NCBI GenBank assembly: GCA_025531455.1
Contig: JAMYHL010000058.1
Location: forward strand, 1-64,000
Direction of reading: 5' to 3'
Origin: Apiotrichum sp. Y4204
Taxonomy: Eukaryota; Basidiomycota; Tremellomycetes; Trichosporonales; Trichosporonaceae
DNA length: 64,000 nt
Positions 21,219-31,166 of this stretch are shown piece by piece. The position numbers and the translations under genes were made by a program. Numbering within the stretch: the first letter of the stretch is position 1; each line of letters starts with the position of its first letter. The notes beneath the pieces were generated by a model, which was not told where the DNA came from, searched no databases, and saw nothing but the letters and a program-made list of their open reading frames with translations.

Positions 21219-22282
21219 ATGCCACTCGACAGGGAACTCCCCCCGCATCTCCGCGACCGCTCTCCTCCCCCGCATCGTGAGCGTGATCGCGACCGCGACC
21301 GCGAGCGCGGCGACCGGGGAGACTCGCGACAGCGCGATGACCGCGGCGGCGACGTAAAGCGGCGGCGATCGCGGTCGCCCCGCCGAGACCGAGAGCGGGA
21401 GCGGGAGAGCTGGGAGGACCGGCACGCGTACGACTCGCGGCGGCACGGGGAGTGGAATGGACGAGAGGGGCGGGAAGAAAGAGATGGGCGGGAAGGTGGT
21501 CGCGGGCGGGGATCCGGTTCCGGTTCTGCTGGTCCTGGTCCTGGAGCGGTCGCGCGGCGAGACGAGTACGGCGCGCGAGAGCGCGAAATGGAGCGCGAGG
21601 CGGACCGGAAGCGGTATGACGAGGGCGGCGAGGTGAGTTTGAGGCTCATGAATGTAGCAGCTGGACCAACGTGTGTAGTACTCATCACATCAGCTTGTTC
21701 CCGCCAAGTCGCCGCCGAAACCGAATTTCTCGAATTCGGGGTTGCTTGCCAAGGAGTCGAACAGCATCAAGGGCGTCGCGCTCAAGTACCATGAGCCGCC
21801 GGAGGCGCGGAAGCCGACAAAGAACTGGCGGCTGTACGTCTTCAAGGGGGATGATATGAAGGGTGAGTTGTTGGGTGTCGCGTTCGCTCTTCATCCGCTC
21901 CGTTGCTTGTGCTCACTGCAGACAACATCCATATCTACAAGCAGAGCTGCTTTCTCGTTGGGCGCGACCAGGTCGTTGCGGACATTGTGGAGGCGCACGC
22001 GAGCTGTTCCAAGCAGCATGCGGTGGTGCAGTTTCGCCAGACTACGTCGCGCAACGAGTATGGCGACACCAAGACCGAGGTCAAGCCGTACATTATCGAT
22101 CTCGACTCGACAAACGGCACCTATGTCAACGGCAAGGAGGTGCCAAAGTCGCGCTACTACGAGCTTCTCCACAAAGACAGTACGTCGCTTCCCTTTCACC
22201 ACCTCTGACGCCAGTGATCACATTCGGAACATCAAAGACAGAGTATGTGATCATCAACGCGGATCTCGACGAGTCAAAGTAG
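21219..22282 (+). CDS. PML1: FHA-domain pre-mRNA leakage protein (Pml1/SNIP1, RES complex)
   Basis: Four exons (21219-21632, 21694-21862, 21922-22179, 22215-22282) give 302 aa. The first 138 residues are Arg/Asp/Ser/Glu-rich RS-like sequence (RRRSRSPRRDRERERE). NWRLYVFKGDDM opens the FHA domain, followed by SCFLVGRDQVVADI, ASCSKQHAVVQFR and DLDSTNGTYVNGKEVP, the phosphopeptide-binding Gly-Arg, Ser-x-x-His and Asn-Gly motifs in proper spacing. YYELLHKDMITFGTSKTEYV completes it. This layout matches SNIP1 and yeast Pml1, a subunit of the retention-and-splicing (RES) complex that holds unspliced pre-mRNA in the nucleus. That fits an intron-dense genome. It is convergent with the zinc-cluster-like gene, with 153 bp between stop codons. 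Confidence 0.9.
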
Positions 22283-22435
22283 AGGGTTCATCGTCGGTAA
22301 TAGCATGTCATCATTAAACAGAGTCTGCGGTAGAGGACATGGATAGGAGGTACGGAACAGAAGGGCAGTGCTAGTGGAAGCGGTTTCTCAAGGGAGCTCA
22401 TGAGCAGGGAACAGTATCCCAACTCCGGACAGTGT

Positions 22436-24498
22436 CTACAACCACGACCACGACGCGTGGCCAGGTGGTGGTGGGATCTCTCTGAATCCTTCCTTCGTGT
22501 GCGGCAGTCGGACATACTCCTTCGCAGCACGGGCATCGCGCAGCTTGACTTGACCCGTGGATGTCCCCGTACGCCACAAAGCAGCCAGATCCTCGCGAGA
22601 TGCTTTCGCGGGGAGGCGCGGTTTGACAACATAATTTACTGATGCCCGGCTTTGGTTCGGCGGAATATACGCCAGGGGTGCTCCTCCTGGGCGACGCTGG
22701 GAGTCACCAGAAGCTGAACCTTTTGTCTGATGCGCAAGACTTGGCGGCCCAGTCCTGCGCGGAGGGTCCCTACGGGTCTCAGAAAAGGTCGAGGGCGGCG
22801 AGATCGGCTCCGTCTTAACCGTCACTGTGGTGGCCGTCTTCTGCTTCTTGGACGTGGGACGCGGTGGCGTGGGCGGCACGTTGTTGGCCTTCCTCTTGGT
22901 CGATGTGTTCTCCGCTTTCACAGCTATCTGCGACTCACCCGCCGACGATGATGGTCCAGTGAAAGTCCCCCACTCCGAGATGGCCCCAAAATGTTCCTCG
23001 GGGAGGGTCGTGGAATTGGCCCCAGTCGCGTATGAGGCGACCTTGGACTTGGATTTGGACTTCTTCTTCTTCTTCTTGGGTGCTGCCGAGGTGCCCGGAG
23101 CGCCCGGCTGGGCCTTGGATGGGCCATCGATAGCCGTGATATCCGGTTTCGTCTCAACATTCTGCTCATTCTGCTGGTTGGACGAGTGATGCTTTTGGTT
23201 TTGGGATCCGACTTTGACCACAGTAGTCGATTTCGACTGCCACTTTGACGGACCATACTTGGCCCACACTCGGAAGTATCGCTTTTTGTGTTTCTTGTTC
23301 GCCTGGTTAGGAGCTGGACCAGTAGTGGACTTGAGTTGAACAACGTCGTCGGGTGTGCGACGGTTGGGTTCATTGGAGTTCTTGCCTTCTGAGGATTGCT
23401 GTTCAGGAGTGCTTTCCAAAACAACCTGATCAAAAGAACGAGCAGGCAAGACTGCAGTCGGAGAAGGAGGTTGACCCTGCCAATAACCCACCGGCGCGTG
23501 ATGCCAAGGGAAGCCCGGCATCCGCGGTGGTCCGCCAGCCATAGATGTGTCCAACTGAGACAGATCACCGATGGACACATCGGCCGAGGGCGTGTGCCCG
23601 CTGGCCGTGCTCATGGTAGACATTCCACTGGTAGAGATTGACGGGTCACGATCTCTGTGCTGCAAGTGTCAGAGTAAGCAGCTTCTGATATAACTCACAT
23701 AATCCAAGCAATCGACAAAGGCAAAGAGATCGTCGGCATTGTGATGCAAACGCCGACTGCCAAGGGCATCTGCCACCTGGCGCACGATGTGGGCACTCTG
23801 CACGAGGGCATCCAGCGGTGCACAAATGGCAGAAAAGGCAGAGAGCGGCCATTCGTGCTCACCCTCCGAAGACTGACTTGCAGTGACAGAGGGGACCTGA
23901 TGGCCGAGTGCACCCTCTTGAGGACCTACTGGAGAACCAAACACACTTTGAAGCAGCTCCAAAGCCTCGGCTTCGTGGCTGTCAACGCGTGCTTGAGTGA
24001 GAGTAGGAGGATGTCCGAACACGTCTTCTGGTAGCTCCCTGCGAGGCTCCTCTGGCTCGAAGGAGGCCCCAGTCGCCCTAAACGGCTTATCAAGTAGGGA
24101 ACAGTCGCGATCTTCACGGCCGCATCGCATGCAACTGTACGTCAGCTTGCTAGCGACTATCTCAGCTGGACGTACTTGGTGACCGTGCCGTTCACCGCAT
24201 CCTTCATATCCAACGACACAATGCACTTTCTCCTCTTCCGCACACAGCGCTCACAACGCCAAGAATCTGGTTATCAGCTAATGCTGATCAATGTGACCAA
24301 CCTTTCAGGAGGGCGAGAACCAGCTCGCCATCCATGCACTTCTGAATGGAAGGGCGGATAGGGGAGAAGACCCCATCGTGGCGCAGATTATTCACCTCTT
24401 TCTATGTATTAGCGTCAGGCTGAGAGGAAGACACGACTTACACTCTCGGGGTGGAGAATGCTGCCCTGCACAGCTACTACGTTTGTCGCAGGCGACAT
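22436..24498 (-). CDS. zinc-cluster-like (double CxxCx6C) protein with basic low-complexity C-terminus
   Basis: Five exons (24498-24442, 24401-24302, 24266-24176, 24134-23699, 23659-22436) give 635 aa. The start MSPATNVVAVQGS was chosen as the first ATG continuing this exon chain. Residues near 57-95 contain CERCVRKRRKC and CMRCGREDRDC: six cysteines in the spacing C-x2-C-x6-C then C-x2-C-x6-C, as in fungal Zn2Cys6 DNA-binding domains. The linker between the third and fourth cysteine is about 16 residues, longer than usual. An intron splits the linker after codon NGTVT. A helical region (AFSAICAPLDALVQSAHIV) follows. The C-terminal half is Lys/Ser/Pro rich, with a run of six lysines (KKKKKKSKSKSK), SKWQSKSTTVV and PPTPPRPTSKKQK. 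A nuclear, nucleic-acid-binding role is inferred. Confidence 0.75.
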
Positions 24499-24928
24499 GG
24501 AAATCGATGTGTTTTGGGAAAGAGGCAGGGAGAGGTTTCCAGGGGTGCAGAGAGCGTCTAAGAGGAGAATGGAGCACACAGCCATATGGGGATGCGACGG
24601 GGGCGCGCGAGGGTGTACTGCACTGTACTGAACAGCAATTAGGCTTGACTTGGGGGAAGGGCGTGCGACTGAGATCTTGGCCGTTTCGTGAGGGATGAAG
24701 AGTCGAGTCCTTGTCTGATACAAGAAGTAGACTTCGAGTTGGACGACTCCCACAGTGAGTATGTGACGGTGCTAGTACGGAATAGAGAGGGTGCTCGCCC
24801 GCCCACGGGGACGGAAGGCGGCAGCGATTCCTCTGAATTCTGATAAACAGCGACGATGGCGACAAGGAGGACAAAAGAGAGAAAGATGAACCAAGAGGGA
24901 GGGGAAGGGGATGAAGAGAGTGGCGGTT

Positions 24929-25025
<97 letters not shown>

Positions 25026-25036
25026 TGAGCGAGAGC

Positions 25037-25071
<35 letters not shown>

Positions 25072-25710
25072 TGGGGGTAGGGGAAGATGAAAAGGCGAGG
25101 GAAGACGAGTTTATATAGTTTCTCTCTCAACTTGCCAGCTCGTGTCAGCCGCGCGCGCGTCAGCCGCATCAGCTTCCATCAGTCTAGTCCAGTCCAGTCA
25201 ACCGGGGGGACACACACACTGGGCACACTGCACACACGCGCACACGGGTACACAACATACTCATGTACTCATGTACTCAGATAGCCAGACGCGCATGATC
25301 GAATGATCGGACAGGAAAGATTGACACGGTGACGCGACCTTGAATGCGCGCTGAGCCATGTTCTCGATCCAGTAACGCGCCGTTGCACAGCCCGAGCGAG
25401 ATTGCAAGAAGCAGCGCGTTAGCGTGCAGGGAGAACTGGCAGCCAGTTTGTATGCGAGTAATCTCATCAGTAAGTAGGCCAAGCAGACAGACGCGGAAAG
25501 ACAGCACCGAGGGGTGTTGAGCGTCAAAGTATACTCGATCAATTCGACTGCGCGCTACATAAACAAAGAACCCCCCAGTGGAATAGCGCCCAACAAACGT
25601 GACAATCCAGCAGTGACAATCCAGCAGTACTTCACTCCTTCTAAATCCACTTCTGATCTCCGACCGCCTTGTCCTTTGTCCGCTCCAACTTCCTTCACAA
25701 TACCGCAGTC
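24499..25710. promoter_or_regulatory. upstream region of the zinc-cluster-like gene, with (AG)n tract and minus-strand TATA
   Basis: No gene was supported. A (GA/CT)n tract lies at 24929-25070. On the minus strand a TATATAA sits at 25111-25117, so the tract would fall in the transcribed leader, reading (CT)n, if that TATA is used. The part from 25200 to 25710 has CACACA and mixed sequence, adjacent to the 3' end of the amidohydrolase gene. Confidence 0.5.
24929..25070. repeat. long (AG)n dinucleotide microsatellite
   Basis: About 140 bp of AG/GA, near-perfect from about 24942 to 25020, with small interruptions (TAGAGTGAGCGAGAGC) near 25021-25036. Confidence 0.95.
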
Positions 25711-27363
25711 CTAGGTAAGTGCGACTTCTACCCGCAGGTCACGAAGGGTGCTCTTGACACAACGTCCGTCCTTGACGATCGCCTGGAGGAACTCGTTGGG
25801 CCTGTTGAGAATACCGACGTCTTCGAGGGGGTTGGCGCTGAGGAGGAGGAGATCGGCGTAGGCGCCCTCGGCAATCACGCCAATCTTGCTCTCGAGCTTG
25901 AGCACCTTTGCGGCGTTGACGGTCGCCTGCTTGAGAATTGCAGGCGAGGGGAGGACACGCTTGCGGAGGTCAAACTCGCTGAGCTGCAGCGGCTGCATGG
26001 AGGAAAACGCGTCGGTGCCGTACGCAATGTTCACGCCGAGCTCGTGCGCGCGCTTGAGCGTCTTGAAGCCCATCTCCTGCACGTGGGTGAGCTTCTCACG
26101 CGAGGCCGGCGGGATAATGGCATTGTACGGCGGGCGGGATAGCAGGTCGCACACGATCAGTGTCGGGGTAAGATGCACGCCCTTCTTGGCCATGAGCATG
26201 AGCGTGTCATCGTCAATGAGGTTGCCGTGCTCAATACCGCCGATTCCCGCCTCGATGGCGTTGCGCGCGCCCTCGGTGGTGAAGCAGTGCGAAGTGACGA
26301 GTGTGCCGCCCTGGGCGTAAGCGAGGAGAAAAAGGCGACACGGAGACCCCTACACTCACCATTGCCTTGACAGTGTCGCAGATGGCTTTGATCTCGGCCA
26401 CGCTAAACTGGGAGCTCTCGAGTTTGTCCGTGGGGCTCGCGACGCCGCCACTGGAGCAGATCTTGATGTGGTCGGCGCCCGACTGCATAATCTTGCGCGC
26501 GGTCTTGAGACACGCATCGACACCGTCGGCAATAGTGCTGAGCTGCGGCCCCGAGCCAGGCGGGGTAATTGCGCAGCAGGTGATGGGCGAGTCTTGCGAG
26601 TTCATGTCGCCGTGTCCGCCGGTCTGGGACATGATCGGTCCGCCTTGGAAGATACGCGGGCCGGGGGTAAGCCAGTCGGCCGTCGCGGTCTTGTAGTGCC
26701 TGTTTGCGCCGCCGACATCGCGCACGGTCGTGAACCCGCGCGACAGCATTCCTGGGATTAGAGAAGGAACCATCGCATAGCTCACCTTTAAGAACGTAAG
26801 TGGTCTTGAGCGCCGTGTCCGTCTCGCTACTTCCCACCAGCGAGCTTGCCGTTCCCCCCGGCGCGGCTGTGATGTGCGTGTGGCCTGTAGTCTAAGTGAT
26901 CAAGTACCTCTATCGCTCCAGCGCCAGGGCTTCTACTCACAATCAATCAACCCGGGACACATGAACAGCCCCTTGGCATCGATGGTAGAGTATCCCGCCT
27001 CCTGCATGTCCGCCTTTTTGGTCTTCTGAACGCTCTGGATCACGCCTGCGCGGATGCGCACCGTCATGTTCTCGTGCACCTTGCCCTTCTCGGCATCCAC
27101 AACATTTGCCCCTGCGAATCAGCACAAAAAATTCATCCCTCCAAGCCCCCCCCCCCCCCCCGGTGCTCTCACTCACCGACAAAGCTCATCGGCACCTGCT
27201 CGGGCCGGATCCACGGCGGCGAGACAATGTCGTAGTCCTTCGGCACGGGGTTCGGGATCCAGTGCGGCGGCGTCCACTCGTACGGGTCCGAAGTCTTGGC
27301 CGGCGCGCTAACGACCTCAAAGTCTTCAAGGCCGGCCGCGAGCGTTGAGAGGTTCACGAGCAT
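25711..27363 (-). CDS. metal-dependent amidohydrolase (imidazolonepropionase/prolidase-like; ochratoxinase-related group)
   Basis: Five exons (27363-27177, 27111-26941, 26884-26786, 26751-26360, 26310-25711) give 482 aa. An N-terminal beta-sandwich portion includes NVVDAEKGKVHENMTVRIR. The TIM-barrel metal site is complete: GLIDCHTHITA (HxH), ADHIKICSSGGVASPTDK (bridging lysine and the SGG-SP-D motif), TSHCFTTEGA and IEHGNLIDDD (two histidines), and YGTDAF (catalytic Asp). The last block VLKLESKIGVIAEGAYADLL is the usual C-terminal amidohydrolase signature. Relatives cleave dipeptides or amide bonds; the fungal ochratoxinase belongs to this broad group, but substrate cannot be read from sequence. 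No signal peptide is seen. Intron 1 holds a 16-C run. The last intron (26311-26359) separates the SGG and SHC motifs. Confidence 0.88.
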
Positions 27364-28016
27364 GGTGGATTGTTGCGGTTGGGACCAGGTACTGTCAATT
27401 GAGCGATGGGAACATCAATGAGCTCCGTGGTGAGTACATCACTGGCATGGCGCATTGTTGTCGACCGAGCTCGCCGGCCAGCTCCGCATGTCTCTGCTTT
27501 GCGCACGGCAGCCCACACATATGCCCACCGCAGTGCTGGTGGCTAGTAGCCGAAACCGTGCCATGTTGTGGTTGCACATGCTGCATTTAGCCTCACAAGC
27601 CTCGCAGGCGGCTCTGCCCACTTATCGCGCCCTGATAGCTTTATCCGTTATCCGGCCCTGCGGAGGTGGCCAGCGCCGCTGACCTCGGCAATTAACGGCT
27701 ACCCGACTGAGGCGCTTGGCGCACATGCCGACCAAACCCCTACTTCATGGACAGTCCTACTTCCGACCCTCAGCTTCGATCCCCAGCTCAAGACAACTTA
27801 ATTCATAGGTTGTTATTCTGTTCACAAGAGTTTCGATTTCTGCCGATGCCGACGATCACGCCCCCGGAAAGGAGTGCAGAGTGCAGCGTGCATTAAGCCA
27901 GCACGGAATTTACTTCAGAGGGAGCGACTTTGGGTACAATCTTCAGAACTGAGAGGGGAGTGGAGGGGAGGGGAGGCACACGACGCGGAGGGTTGAATCA
28001 ACGGGTGCGACGGCGA
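27364..28016. other. intergenic
   Basis: No coding exon was seen. It is the promoter side of the amidohydrolase gene and the 3' side of the next minus-strand gene. Nothing distinctive beyond mixed sequence. Confidence 0.5.
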
Positions 28017-29710
28017 CTAGGCGGCGAGGCCGGCGGAGAGGTTGCGCTCCATGGTCATGCGCGGAGGCACGAGGGGCGGACGGCCAATGCCGGAGCTGGT
28101 GCCGCCCATGGCGGGCTGGGCAATGCCGGCGTTGGGGGGGATGACGTACTCGGCGGTCTCGCGGACGAAGCGGGGCGACGGAATGCCAGTGTTGAGGTTT
28201 GGAGCGTAGCGCGAAGTGGACGTCTCTTCTTCCTCGACCTTTTCGTAGCCGCTCGAGTTCTTGTTGTGCTCTCCCAAGCCGCGTTCGTAGCCCTTCTCGT
28301 AACCAGACATGTACGACTTGTCGTAGTTCTTGTTGTTGTCCTTGTCAAACGTCTTGGTCGTGCGCGATGTCGTGATGTCCTCCTCGAAGCCGTTGTTGCC
28401 GCCGCGCATAGTAGTCGTGCGCTGCGTAGTGGTCTCACGCTCGCCCATCGTGTCGCGCTCACGGTCGCCGCCGTACGAGCCTGTTTGGGCGTTCCAGTCG
28501 CGGCCCGAGTCGCGCTCGCCCTTGCCGCCGTACGAGCCTGACTGGGCGTTCCAGTCGCGGCCCGAGTTGCGCTCGCCCTTGGTGCCGTAGTGCGTTTGCC
28601 TCGTCTCGCGGTCGCCGTACATGCCGGAACGGGTGGTGGTGATGTCGGCATCGGCGCCGGTACCCGGCCCAGAGCGGGTGGTACGCGTGGTGCTAACATC
28701 GTGCTCGCCGCCAATGGACGAAGTACGAGTGGTGCGCGAGGTGGTGATCTTGTCGCCGAGCCCCGCGGTGCGCGAGGACACAAACGTCTCGGGCGAGCGG
28801 ACGGGGGACCGCGCAGCCATGGCAAGCTCGGCCTGGTCGAGCGGCTTGGTGCGTGTGGTAGTCACAGCGGTGGTCGTGCCGCTCGGGTTGGTGACGGCGT
28901 ACTCGACCGTCTCAGAGCGGACGGGGATGGTGTTCCTGTCGCGCTCGCCAGACATGCGCTCGCGCTCACGGTCGCGGTCGCTGGAGAAGCGCTCGCGCTC
29001 GGTGGACATGCGTTCCTGTCCGCCCATGCGCTCCGTCGACACGCGCTCGACGACGCGCTCGCCAGAGTACCGCTCGTCCGAGAGGTTGCCGTCGTCTGGC
29101 GAGGCGTTGACGGCGCGCTCGCTCACGTACGTGACACGCGTGGGGGGGACAGTCTCGACGGGCTGGGCGAGCTCGTTCAGACGCTCCTGGCGCGACACGG
29201 TCTTGGAGCCAATCTGGTGTCAGTGCGTGAGGAGAGGAGCTACCCACCTGGGCCTGGAGGATCTCGAGGCGGGCCTTGGCGTCAATCGTCTCTTGCTGCG
29301 TGCGGATGTGCTCCTCACGCCGGACGTCAATGTTGCGTTCGAGCGAGTCGCGAGCACCGATCGCCGCTTCTTGCTCTGTAGTGTAAGCGAGTGTTTCACA
29401 GTGATCGAGCTGGAACATGCCCACGCATGCCCACGGATACCCACCCGCTTGGAGCTTGGTGATGTCGGCGGCAATCTTGTCAACGCGACGGATAGCCTTC
29501 TGATGTTCCTGAGCACATCAACTAACTGTACTGGTGTGTGTGATAACCTACGTCAATGGCATTGTGGGCCTCCTTTGCGGCCTTGAGCTCGGCCTCGTTG
29601 CAGCGCTTGACCTCCTTGAGGGCCGCCTTTACGGAGCGCTCGTCGGAACGGAGCTCGTCCTTGATGATCTTGTCCTCGCGGACCGCCGGCGACTTCTGGA
29701 AGATCCCCAT
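28017..29710 (-). CDS. N-terminal coiled-coil, Arg/Thr/Glu-rich low-complexity protein, unrecognised
   Basis: Four exons (29710-29552, 29508-29445, 29375-29248, 29213-28017) give 515 aa. The start MGIFQKSPAVREDKIIKDEL begins a long charged helical region up to about residue 125 (VDKIAADITKLQAEQ, RREEHIRTQQETIDAKARLE), probably coiled coil. The remainder is hydrophilic: Arg/Glu/Asp/Ser-rich blocks with STERMGGQERMSTER-type near-repeats, several TTSRTTRT-type Thr/Arg motifs, and two copies of a GERxSGRDWNAQxGSYGG unit in tandem. The tail is Pro/Gly rich. No transmembrane segment or signal peptide is visible, and I cannot name the family. The Met-Gly start might permit N-myristoylation (inference). 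The rapid change from ordered N-terminus to repeat-rich C-terminus suggests a scaffold or cortical protein, but that is unproven. Confidence 0.75.
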
Positions 29711-31166
29711 GATGGTCTTGTGGGTATTGGTTGGTGGTGGAGTAGGCGAGTTACAGTAGTAGTAAGGGTCAGAGTGTAGAGTGAGCGCGTGCTCTGGTCC
29801 AAATTGAAGTCCAAGTTGATGGGAGAAGAGGACAAGTCGGGGACGGTGACCAACGGAACAGAGTTGTCAAACTCGGAGGCCAGTATTTATCACCTGATGT
29901 CGGCGACGTTCTCGAGCTGCCACCGACATGATCTCATCTCATCTTGCCACCAACATTGATGGTGTTGGAACCTCGGAGCAATCTGTCTCCTGGAGGGAAA
30001 GGAAGCGCGTCATTGGTGCACGATCTGGTCGCTAAGCTCGTGTTGTTACAGTACTTGGTTTATTGTGTTCTTGACGTCAAGACCGCTTTCGTGGACGACC
30101 GACCGCGGAGACAACTGGACGGAATGGAACAGGTGGCGATGGCGACACCGATGGTAGCAGTAAGGGTACCGCAAGGCCGGGACCTGGTGTCGGCGTCGGA
30201 AGCATGTGCCTCCTCCTCTGTTGTCGTCTTCGAGGCACGAATAATACCGCAAAGATGTCACTTGGGCTCCGGACTGAGGTCACCACATCATCACAAACAA
30301 AGATCAGACAAGCACGATAAGGCGCGATTGTCAGTCCGGGATCCACAAATCTCATTGGGATCATGCACAAAGTCGACGCCATGACGACGCCATCGGATCA
30401 TTTGGTGTTCCGATCACAATGGCCCGATGGCCACCACCGGGCCCCGCAGATCGCTCGCGATCGAGAATCGAAACGCAGTTCTAGACGCAGTCCGAGACGC
30501 AGTCCCACACACACTCCGCGCCGGCGATGACGTCGGTGGATCCGGTGGGACAATGAGCAATAGGCCCGTAATTTGGGAGCCGGTAATTGTCAGTATCTGT
30601 CAATGATGGGCTGCCAAGTTAATGTCTAAAGTGCTGGGGACAGTAAAGTGATATTCAGGGGCCGGTGGTGAGTGATGACAATACAGCTCCAATGATCAGT
30701 CGCGAAGGTGGATGATGGAGCGCTTGCAACATCGGAGAGTCTGTGGAGGAGGAACACCATCAAGCCATCGAGCACACACTGCATGCTTCATGTCGAGAAC
30801 GAAATGAGTCTCCGGATTATCACGTGAGATTATGAAAACGTGGCAGTTGGCTTACATAATTCGTTTTCGAAAGGCGCTAAACGGCGCTTAAGTGCCACCA
30901 GAAGCCGTTGATCCCGATCTGCCCGCTGCCCGATGCAGCTCCTCCAGTCCGCCGATCTCTTCCGCCATCTCTCATCTCACTACTGTTGAACGGCTGCAAA
31001 AACTCACCCACCTCATCCCACCCACCTCTGGTTCCATCATTCAAACAAACTACACCACCACACTCACCCGCCGCCGCCCCTCTAGGATCCCAGCACCTAG
31101 CCAGGACCTGGAAGGAAACACGAGCGAGGAAACTGACGTATACCGCACGCAACACGCAGAGAGAAG
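29711..31166. promoter_or_regulatory. divergent intergenic region, about 1.5 kb
   Basis: It separates the minus-strand coiled-coil gene from the plus-strand Zn2Cys6 gene. No exon chain was seen. Near the plus gene (31000-31100) the sequence is CACC-rich. The large size for a compact fungal genome is common upstream of regulatory genes. Confidence 0.5.

Noticed and set aside
24639..25169. Minus-strand frame encoding a long Ser-Leu repeat
   Set aside because: It is the translation of the (AG)n microsatellite and has no flanking coding character.
28590..29381. 263-codon plus-strand frame opposite the minus-strand coiled-coil gene
   Set aside because: It is a reverse-complement shadow of Arg/Thr/Ser-rich codons. 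It has no domain or splice context.
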